Shown: positions 26,117-33,709 of the stretch, piece after piece
Numbering within the stretch: position 1 is the stretch's first letter
Layout of the letters: the number at the start of each line of letters is the position of its first letter
Origin: Capillibacterium thermochitinicola
GTDB lineage: Bacteria; Bacillota; UBA4882; UBA10575
Assembly (NCBI RefSeq): GCF_013664685.1
Contig: NZ_JAAKDE010000004.1
Span: 124,001-188,000, forward strand
DNA: 64,000 bases
Reading direction: 5' to 3'
Translations under genes and position numbers: made by a program
The notes under the pieces: model-generated
Databases searched by the model: none
What the model was told of the DNA's origin: nothing
The model's input: only the letters and a program-made list of their open reading frames with translations

Positions 26117-27499
26117 TTACTCGCTGCCTGTTTGTTTGCTAACCCAATCGGACGGTGCGACCCCAAAATACTTTTTAAAGATCCGGCTGAAATAGTTGGG
26201 ATCATTATAACCAACTAAGAAACAGCACTCTTTCACCGAGCGTCCCTCAGCCAACAACTGGACCGTTTTTTCCATTCGTAACCTGGTTAAATATTCCGAA
26301 AAACTCTCCCCCAGTTCCTCTTTGAACAAACGGCTTAAATAAAAAGAACTGACATTGACCTGCTCGGCCAACCATTCCAAGGAGATATGCTTCTGGTAAT
26401 TTTGGTCAATAAGCGCTTTCGCCTCTTTTATGACGGGCTTAATACTATTTACTCTGTTTTCCCGGACCGAAGCGGTCATCAACTTGATCTCCGCTGCGAT
26501 TAGACTGAAGACCTTTTTTAGATCAGCGCTTGCTTGAAAAATTTTACTGGTCCTTTCATAGCTTGGCACAAATAGATCAAGGCCGCCGTTTTCTTTGGCG
26601 ATCCGGTAGGAGGTAAGATAAAAAACCAAAAGTTCAAACAATAACTGATCCTTATGTTCTTCACTGATTTGGGACAATATGGAGTTTAATTTGTCCAGCA
26701 GAGGCTGGACCTTCATGGCATTGCCAAAGGAAAGGGCATTCCATACCTCCTGAAAATAAGCGGTTAGTTGGTCCTCCCACAATAAACGCGGGGGTTTAGG
26801 CAACTCGTGATAATAAACAATTCTCTCCGCGCTTCCCGTTTTATTGAGGGCTTGAAGCGCTTCGTAATAGGACTGCCTCAACTTCGTCGGATCCGAATAG
26901 ATCTCGCCAACGCCAAGGACAAGCCCTTGACCGGGGCTTCCGGGCGGCAAGTGATTAAGGATCTTCCAGCCGTAGTTTTCGACGATTTTTTTCGCTTCTT
27001 CGCCCGGCTTTACCGTGAGCGGGAAAAAGATCGTTAACGGGTTTGTTTGCAACGGGCCAATAAAACATTTAAACAGATGCCGGATCTGATCGGCGAGAAA
27101 CACCAGATATTCCCGGACTTGGTATTTATGCTCCTCATAATCCGGACTGGCGGTTTCTTCCCGTAGAGAAATGGCCAGAAAAAAGCCGCTGTTAAATTCA
27201 AACCCCAGCAATTTCTGGTATTCATAAAATTGTGTCCGGCTGATCCCATTAACCAGCGCATGCAAAAACTCGCTTTCAATAAAGGGAATGATCTTTTTGA
27301 ATCTTTCCCGCAGTTCCAAGTCTTTTTGTCGCTCAAGTTTGATCTGTTCGATCCTGTCTCTCGCTTTACTGATAATTTGAAGCAAGTCGTTTTTATTTAT
27401 TGGTTTAACCAAATAAGAAAAGACATTTAAATTTAGATTAATCACTTCCTGGGCATAGATAAAATTGTCATAAGCCGAGAGAATTATAAAGATCGTCCC
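26117..27499 (-). pseudogene. YesN-like AraC-type response regulator lacking most of its receiver domain
   Basis: The reading frame holds the last third of a receiver domain (IFIILSAYDN, then FSYLVKPINK), a long middle region and a C-terminal AraC double helix-turn-helix (SSFYLSRLFKEELG, GYNDPNYFSRIFKKYFGVAP). The first receiver strands, the acidic pair and the phosphoacceptor aspartate are absent: upstream bases run straight into the preceding kinase gene in another frame. A GTG at 27445 could start a 442-residue remnant, but with little ribosome-site support. Most likely a deletion product, or an assembly error. It would otherwise be the activator of the xylose genes. Confidence 0.75.
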
Positions 27500-28874
27500 G
27501 CACGTTCCAAAGGCCGATCCCGGTTGTATGACCGGATACTTTTCTCCCTTCCTGTAATCGTTTCACCGTCTCACTGTCCATGCCCAGCCCGTTGTCGGAG
27601 ACATCGATGATTACCGATTCATCATTTTGGTAGGCACGGACCTTAATTTCGCCGCCTTCCTCCAGCTGTTCCACCCCATGAATCAAGGCATTTTCCACAA
27701 TCGGCTGGATGGTCAGGAGCGGGATCTGGAAATCGGCAATGGCCGGGTCGACGTCAATATGCAAGTCAAACCGGTCGCTGCCATATCTGGTTTTTAAGAT
27801 AAAAAAGTAGTTTTCCAAGTTGTCCGTTTCCTCGCGGATGGTCACTGCCGTATTGATCTTGCGGAGGCTATAGCGGAGTAGTTTGGAGACTTTATCAATA
27901 AAATCAGCTGTTTTGTCCGCGTCCTCCATAATGGCCAACTGGACGCCGGCGTTGAGGGTATTGAACAAAAAGTGGGGGTTAATCTGCGACTGCAGGGCGT
28001 GGAGTTCCGCTTCTTTGAGGGTGTTTTTCATGGCCAAGTTCTGATATTCCTGTTCTTGCAGTTTCTTTTCCAGATCCGATTTGTTTTTAATCTCTGAGAT
28101 CAACTTGCCAATGCTTGTCGCCATTTCGTTAAAGGCCTGGGAGACGACGGCAATTTCATCATTGGACGAGACCGGCAAGGGGGGGAGTTGAAACTCGCCC
28201 CGGGAAATGGTCTCCGCCGCCTCAACCAATTTCTTCAACGGCTTTGTCAACCGAAAACCGATCCATATGGTGGAGAGGATACTAAAGATAATCGCCAGGA
28301 TGATCATGAAAAGGCCGAGCCGTTGGATAAAGTTGATCCGCTCTGTAATCAAGAGGTATTGCATGCTGCTCTCTTCCAGTTGTTTCGTGATCAACCGATC
28401 AACCGCCCATTTAATGTTGGTATTATAACGCAATACCTCCGTGAAGGCCCCGGAATACCCCGCACTGTCCCTGGCTCTTTTGAACCGCACCGCCGCATCG
28501 GCTTCCTGCAAAAAAAGCTTGGTCATTGTTTTTATATTCTTGAGGAGCAGATAGTTTTCGATACTGTCCCCGACAAGCTGTAGATCGGTATATTCCGATT
28601 CCACTTCCTGATAATAATGGTAGTAACTGCGCAACATATCAGAACTACGCTCGACCAGGAATTTTTCTAAGGAAATGACGATATTATCAATGTTTGAACT
28701 AAATTCCCTCAGTTTGAGGGAGTTCGCCAAGAGACTGTTTATCCTGGATAACAAATTGCTTTGCCTGTAGTAGCTAAAGAAACTGACCGAGGTAAAGATG
28801 ATAATCATGGTTAAGAATGAAACCATAAATTTATTGCGGATTGATTGTGTGGGTTGTTTACTCACCTTCCTCAC
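27468..28874 (-). pseudogene. LytS/YesM-like histidine kinase, C-terminally truncated at the junction with yesN
   Basis: 468 residues: TM1 (about 17-37), an extracytoplasmic segment, TM2 (about 180-200), HAMP (ISRGEFQLPPL), a His-kinase block with phosphoacceptor in QINPHFLFNTLNA, and an HATPase domain with IVENALIHG, DNGLGMD and GIGLWNVRD. Right after this last glycine box the native frame ends; the next codons (DDLYNSLGL, stop) overlap codons of the regulator's receiver in another frame. About 30-45 C-terminal residues of the ATPase fold are missing. It may be inactive. A GTG start is used; no strong ribosome site is seen. Confidence 0.75.
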
Positions 28875-28971
28875 CAGCCCGTCCCTTCATGATGAGTTTG
28901 CTGTACATCTCATCCACATTGGTCGAATCTACCAAAAAGATTGGGAGATAATAGTTCACTTAATTCCTTTC

Positions 28972-28995
28972 ATGATCACCGATCTTGGTGATCAT
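28972..28995. promoter_or_regulatory. Perfect 9-bp inverted repeat upstream of the lytS-like gene
   Basis: ATGATCACC and GGTGATCAT flank GATCTT, about 100 bases before the kinase start. There is no T-run in the direction of transcription. Operator-like; binding protein unknown. Confidence 0.4.
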
Positions 28996-29070
28996 AAAAA
29001 AGGACGGGATTAAGAAAAGATCCTTGTGAAAACCCCTCAAGCGCCTTAAACGCTTTAAACGCCAATCCCT

Positions 29071-29107
29071 AAAAAAAGCTCTGTTCCAGAATGGAACAGA
29101 GCTTTTT
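29071..29107 (-). terminator. Bidirectional terminator after umuC
   Basis: A 15-pair helix (29073-29087 with 29093-29107) flanked by A-run and T-run. The umuC stop codon overlaps the helix by two bases. Confidence 0.88.
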
Positions 29108-30407
29108 ATTGGGTGCGATCCCCTTCGTTGGGCGAGCGGCCCCCCGCGGGCGCGACCACCTTAATAATATCCGACCACCGGGTCGTATAACACGGCGACA
29201 GCCGTTCCTGCCGCAGCCGCCACCGGCCGCCCAGTCCCTGGGCCGCCACTTTGATCGTGTCCCGTCCGTACTTGGCGTTGATCGCATCCATCTCCCGCAT
29301 CACCGCCGCATGTTTCGCCCGGTCCACCCGGTCGAAGAGCGAACCTTGGACCCGCTCCTCCGGTCCGATCTCCAGCACGATCACCCCGGCCTTTTTGTAA
29401 CGGTAACCTTTGCGGTAGATCGCCCGGAGGGCGGCGGAGGCATAACGGATAAGCTCGATGGTACTGTTGGTCGGAACCGGCAATTTGCAGACCAGGTTCC
29501 TGGCGTATTGGGGTTCATGTGGTTTGAACCCGTTGGTATGGAGGAAGACCATCAGCATCCCGGCGCAGGAGCGTTGCCACCGGAGCTTCTCCGCACAGCG
29601 GGCCGCGTAGGTGGCCACCGCTTCATTGATCGGTTCCAGTTCGGTCTGCTCCTCCCCAAACGAGCGGGACGTACAGATTGCTTTCTTCGCCGGTGGAATC
29701 AGTTCCATTTCCAAACAGGCGATTCCGGCCAATTCCTTTTTGATTCTCAGCCCCATGACGGTCATCCTTTTCCGGACCCAATCATCATCCAACTGCAGGA
29801 AGTCCCAAGCCGTATAAACCTGGATCGAATTAAGCAGCTTCGCATATTGCCGCCCAATCCCCCAGACTTCCCCGACGTCGAAATTTTTCAGCGCTTCCTC
29901 AATCGCGCCCGGATCCGCCAGGACACAAACCCCGTTTTGCCCGGGGATTTTTTTCGCCCGGTGGTTGGCCACCTTCGCCAGCACCTTGGTGGGGGCCACC
30001 CCGATACTGACCGGGATCCCCACATGGCGTCCGACCGTCTCCCGGATCGTCCGGGCGTACGCCGCCCAGTCCACGGGTAAACCGGTCAAGTTTAAAAAAG
30101 CTTCGTCAATGGAGTAAATCTCCAGCTCCGGGGTGAACCGGCCGAGCGTCTGCATGACCCGGTGGGACAAATCCCCGTAGAGCACATAGTTGGAGGAGAA
30201 GACCGCCACCTGGTTTTGCTCGAGAAAAGCGGCAATTTTAAAGGCGGGCTCCCCCATTTTGATCCCCAACTGCTTCGCTTCCTCGGACCGGGCGATAATG
30301 CACCCGTCGTTGTTGCTCAGCACCACCACCGGCCGGCCATTGAGATCGGGCCGGAAGACCCGCTCGCAAGAGACGTAGAAGTTATTACAGTCCACCAGGG
30401 CAAACAT
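29106..30407 (-). CDS. umuC: Y-family DNA polymerase, UmuC (Pol V catalytic subunit)
   Basis: 433 residues, close to E. coli UmuC (422). It starts MFALVDCNNFYVSCER, with metal-binding D6 and YSIDEAFL in the palm; SNNDGCIIARS and the C-terminal UmuC-type region are present. It performs error-prone synthesis past lesions with UmuD'. The ATG at 30407 overlaps the last base of the umuD stop (TGATG), so the two are translationally coupled. The operon has a LexA box (30850-30863). Confidence 0.93.
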   Translation of the reverse strand: MFALVDCNNFYVSCERVFRPDLNGRPVVVLSNNDGCIIARSEEAKQLGIKMGEPAFKIAAFLEQNQVAVFSSNYVLYGDLSHRVMQTLGRFTPELEIYSIDEAFLNLTGLPVDWAAYARTIRETVGRHVGIPVSIGVAPTKVLAKVANHRAKKIPGQNGVCVLADPGAIEEALKNFDVGEVWGIGRQYAKLLNSIQVYTAWDFLQLDDDWVRKRMTVMGLRIKKELAGIACLEMELIPPAKKAICTSRSFGEEQTELEPINEAVATYAARCAEKLRWQRSCAGMLMVFLHTNGFKPHEPQYARNLVCKLPVPTNSTIELIRYASAALRAIYRKGYRYKKAGVIVLEIGPEERVQGSLFDRVDRAKHAAVMREMDAINAKYGRDTIKVAAQGLGGRWRLRQERLSPCYTTRWSDIIKVVAPAGGRSPNEGDRTQ

Positions 30408-30829
30408 CAGTAGACCTTCTTTATAATATAAGTGACGATCCCCCACACGGCAAAATCGCTCCCCTCGCGGACCTGGATCGGTTGGTAACGGGGGTTGGCC
30501 GGCATCAAGTACAGATTCTCGCCTTTCCTCTGCAAGCGTTTTAAGGTGAACTCCCCGTCCAGATAACAGACGGCCAGGGCATTCGGGCGGTAGGGCACGG
30601 CCCGGTCGATCACCAACAGATCCCCGTCTTCCACCCCCGCGTCCGTCATGGAGTTCCCTTTGACCGTTCCGTAAAAAGTGGCACTGGGGTTCTTAATCAA
30701 CACTTCGTTGAGATCGAGGACCGCTTCCAAATAATCGGCCGCCGGAGACGGAAAACCGGCTGAGATGTGGCCCACAGCCGGTAAAGCCTGCTTCGAACTT
30801 TGGTCGGGATAAAACAACTTGATGCTCAT
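30407..30829 (-). CDS. umuD: UmuD-like S24 autoprotease subunit of Pol V
   Basis: 140 residues, almost the length of E. coli UmuD (139). With the start at 30829 the catalytic serine falls at S60 (KGNSM) and lysine at K97 (FTLKRL), the same numbers as in E. coli, and the cleavage site is A24-G25 (SAGFPSPA) in place of Cys-Gly. A longer frame from 30856 is rejected because that ATG lies inside the LexA box. RecA-stimulated self-cleavage would give UmuD', which joins UmuC as Pol V. Firmicute Y-polymerases usually lack a UmuD partner. Confidence 0.92.
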   Translation of the reverse strand: MSIKLFYPDQSSKQALPAVGHISAGFPSPAADYLEAVLDLNEVLIKNPSATFYGTVKGNSMTDAGVEDGDLLVIDRAVPYRPNALAVCYLDGEFTLKRLQRKGENLYLMPANPRYQPIQVREGSDFAVWGIVTYIIKKVY

Positions 30830-30849
30830 GGTGTCTTGCCCTTCCTTTA

Positions 30850-30863
30850 CGAACATTTGTTCG
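30850..30863. promoter_or_regulatory. LexA (SOS) box, perfect palindrome
   Basis: CGAACATTTGTTCG matches the Bacillus-type LexA/DinR box (CGAAC-N4-GTTCG). It lies just downstream of the umuD promoter -10 region and 21 bases before the umuD start, well placed for repression. Confidence 0.9.
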
Positions 30864-30877
30864 ATTATCTAATTTAT

Positions 30878-30905
30878 ATTATATCCCCCGGCCGCCCAAT
30901 GTCAA
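30878..30905 (-). promoter_or_regulatory. Sigma-A promoter of umuDC
   Basis: Reverse strand: perfect -35 TTGACA (30900-30905), 16-base spacer, perfect -10 TATAAT (30878-30883). The predicted start near 30871 is 8 bases before the LexA box. Confidence 0.88.
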
Positions 30906-30924
30906 GACGTCGCCTTTTATTAAA

Positions 30925-30960
30925 TAAGAAAAAGAAGGAGGTAATTTCCTCCTCCTTCTT
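30925..30960 (-). terminator. Intrinsic terminator after the exported metalloprotease gene
   Basis: Reverse strand AAGAAGGAGG pairs with CCTCCTTCTT over a nine-base loop, then TTTTCTTAT. It isolates the upstream gene from umuDC. Confidence 0.8.
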
Positions 30961-30988
30961 TACCCGTTTTACCCATAAAACCTACGGT

Positions 30989-33631
30989 TTACAGCGTCAA
31001 TCCTTTAAGCGTAAAAACGACAAAACCCTCCCCTTCACGGTTAAAGCCAAAGCTGATCCCGGGATTGAGTGTGACGGTAAACCACGCGCCGGCTATTTTC
31101 AGCTCCTGATAGACTTCCATCCCGTAGGCGAGTTGATACGCCCCTTCATCCGGAACCGCCGCGTCCACAAAGAGCGAGGCGTATAGATCCTCCAGGTATA
31201 GAGAGAACAGCCAGCTTCCGGTCCTTAACTGCAAAAGCGGATGGGAATACTCCAGTGTCGCCACTCCGCCCCGCTTTGCCGGCAGACTTTTCTGATAACC
31301 GCGGATCCGCGGGAAAACATCGTCCTGCTTGTCAGGATCAATGAAGCCCTGCGCCTTTAGAGTAAGTTCGCCATTGCCCCAAAGCCGGTTGGCTTCCACC
31401 CCGCCGTAATAGCCGATCCGTTTGCCCTGCCCGGCGTAATGGAGATCTTCCACCGGCGTCTGCAGCTCCAGATTAAACTTGGTCCCGGGATAGTTGAAAC
31501 CAACAGCGGTGGATGGAACCAATTCCGCGCCGAAACCCGTCCCATAAGAGCAGGCCAGGCCAACAGTGATCGCGGAAAGCCCGGGCGACAAACGGTTATA
31601 GAGGGGATATTTTAAGTCCAGATATAAGGGGCGGTCCGCAAAAGACTGATAACCGAGATTGGCCAGAAAAGGCGGGAAAAGATTGAGGGTTACCAGCGAA
31701 TCTATCCCCCACCGTCCGGCCGTGGCATCATATAACAAACCAACTTGATAGATTGGAAAATGGCCGATGGCATCACTGCCCAAGAAGTACAGTCCCGCCA
31801 CATAACCGTCATCCCGCGGCAAGTATTCGGGAAACATTATTTTCGGGGTTAAGGTCCGTAAATTGTCCCCGTACCCCCCTTGTTTGGCCTCAGCCGCAAC
31901 CCCCTCCCCCGTCCAATCCGGCCACCTTGTCGGCAAGGCCGCCGGAAGTTGATATGGAGAAAAGATTGCCTTTTGGCGGTACAGATCAAATCCGTCCGCA
32001 TGGAGACCCACGAAGTACAATTCGCCGCGGGCTTCATCGTAAGCCGGTTCCGTGGCATAATTTCCGGTGGTCATCTTATAAACTTGGGCGGTGGAGAAGT
32101 CATAGCAGTAGACGCCGTAAACCTGCTGGTAATTGGCATGGAAAAACAACCGCTCCCCGACCAAGGCAATCCCGTATTCTCCATACGGGGTGGCCACCAA
32201 CGGCGTGAACTCCCCGGTCTCCAGGGTAAAAAGATAAAGGTGATTGTTCTCCCCTTTCTTCCGGGCGGAAAAGACAATTCGTCCTTCATCCGCCGCCATC
32301 TCGTCAACCAAATAGGGGACCTCAAACAGGAGTCTGCTCCCGGCACCCGGATCATAGAGGTAAAGCTGCGACCCGAAACCGTTCTTCAAGGCGGAAGCGT
32401 ACAAAATCGTCCCGTCCGGGAGCAGTTCGTAAGCCCGCAGATCTCCGGCCAGGACCAGCCGGTCCTTTCCGGACTGTAAATCCTTCTCCCGCAACTCCGC
32501 ATAATAACCATAGCCCGAACTCAACGCATTGTCATAACCGGCTTTCAGCTCATACACCCCATAGTAGAGCTTGGCGCCGCGCACTTTTATAGGGAGAGTA
32601 AACGAAGACGTGGTGGCTACAACCACCTTTTCCTCCTGGGTGAAAAGATTCCGGGCCACAATCTCCGCGCGGTAATAACTCCGGCCCAGTCCGGCTTTGG
32701 TCTGTTTTTCCCGTTGATAATAGATCAGCCGCTCACCCTGTTCGCCCACCGCCACGACCGGGGTGGCAACGTACCACCCGTCGTTGGTGATCCGCTCTCC
32801 ATCGATGGTGAAATCTTTAAACCTGGCGGTCTCGTAGGCTTTCCATTCCTCCCATAATTCGGGGAAGGATTTGCCAAAGACCTCTTCCGTATTTTGATCG
32901 AGCGACCGCAACGAAGAACCGTGAACTGTAAAGAACTCCGCCAGTTTCTCTTCCCCGTAGGTTTGGGCCAGGTAGTTGAAGAAGAGGCCGCCGTAGGTGT
33001 AGATTCCCTCCAGCTGAAATTCATGCGGTTCAAAGGTGGCATCCAGAATGGAAGGAAAACGGTCCGCCGCCACCCGGGCTCCGATGTAGGCGTCAAACTT
33101 CCCGTCATTAAGTCGTCCTTGATAGCTGGAAAGCTGTGATTCACTGTACACCGTGATCCCTTCAATCACCCAGCCGGGAACCGCCACGTTCGGGGAAAAG
33201 ATATTTCCAAAAATACTGCACAAAATCTTCGGTCCCTTTCCCACGTTCGTCATCTGCAGGATATGAGTGTATTCATGGACCGCCACCAGGGCATTCCAAT
33301 CTTCCACGGTCCCCAGCAGACCCGCCTTTGGTGGGTACCAAAAGAGATGAACATAATCGAGGAGCGGATTGGCCAGCCCATTAGGGGCGATCCCGGTGTC
33401 GTCAATGACCACCGGCAAGTGATAACGGCGGTTCCCGGTAAGCTTCTCAACCTGCGGCCGGTAAAATTCGAGGATCCGGAGAACCTCCCGGGCGACCTCC
33501 TCCAGGTCAGAAGGATAAAAAACGGTAAAGGCTTCGGTCTTGAGCACTTGCCAATCGGTTCCCCCAAGGCAAACCGCAGGCCATAGCAGAAGGCAGGCGG
33601 TAATCATAATGATGAAGCCGGCTTTTTTCAT
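30989..33631 (-). CDS. Exported gluzincin metalloprotease with propeller-like repeats and C-terminal barrel-like region
   Basis: 880 residues, signal peptide 1-23. An N-terminal gluzincin domain has HEYTH at 119-123 and the downstream glutamate in WVIEG (about 157), completing a zinc site. About residues 280-600 hold repeated strand blocks reminiscent of a TolB/WD-type propeller (for example ELLPDGTILYAS). From about 620 to the end, short alternating strands rich in Y, G, L and F (YQVGLLYDATAG, LDLKYPLYNRL, GGVATLEYSHPLL) resemble a surface-antigen/Omp85-like beta barrel and end in FTLKGLTL. I infer an outer-membrane or surface protease. Substrate unknown. Full-length with no neighbours of related function. 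Confidence 0.7.
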   Translation of the reverse strand: MKKAGFIIMITACLLLWPAVCLGGTDWQVLKTEAFTVFYPSDLEEVAREVLRILEFYRPQVEKLTGNRRYHLPVVIDDTGIAPNGLANPLLDYVHLFWYPPKAGLLGTVEDWNALVAVHEYTHILQMTNVGKGPKILCSIFGNIFSPNVAVPGWVIEGITVYSESQLSSYQGRLNDGKFDAYIGARVAADRFPSILDATFEPHEFQLEGIYTYGGLFFNYLAQTYGEEKLAEFFTVHGSSLRSLDQNTEEVFGKSFPELWEEWKAYETARFKDFTIDGERITNDGWYVATPVVAVGEQGERLIYYQREKQTKAGLGRSYYRAEIVARNLFTQEEKVVVATTSSFTLPIKVRGAKLYYGVYELKAGYDNALSSGYGYYAELREKDLQSGKDRLVLAGDLRAYELLPDGTILYASALKNGFGSQLYLYDPGAGSRLLFEVPYLVDEMAADEGRIVFSARKKGENNHLYLFTLETGEFTPLVATPYGEYGIALVGERLFFHANYQQVYGVYCYDFSTAQVYKMTTGNYATEPAYDEARGELYFVGLHADGFDLYRQKAIFSPYQLPAALPTRWPDWTGEGVAAEAKQGGYGDNLRTLTPKIMFPEYLPRDDGYVAGLYFLGSDAIGHFPIYQVGLLYDATAGRWGIDSLVTLNLFPPFLANLGYQSFADRPLYLDLKYPLYNRLSPGLSAITVGLACSYGTGFGAELVPSTAVGFNYPGTKFNLELQTPVEDLHYAGQGKRIGYYGGVEANRLWGNGELTLKAQGFIDPDKQDDVFPRIRGYQKSLPAKRGGVATLEYSHPLLQLRTGSWLFSLYLEDLYASLFVDAAVPDEGAYQLAYGMEVYQELKIAGAWFTVTLNPGISFGFNREGEGFVVFTLKGLTL

Positions 33632-33709
33632 CGTACAACCCCCATTCTTCCACTAATTTCGTTGCTTGTTGCTCGTCGCTCGTTTAAAAAATCCCTGCTT
33701 CCTCTTTCT

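Noticed and set aside
30830-30856. Longer umuD start at ATG 30856
   Set aside because: That ATG lies inside the LexA box, and only the 30829 start gives E. coli-like S60/K97 numbering.
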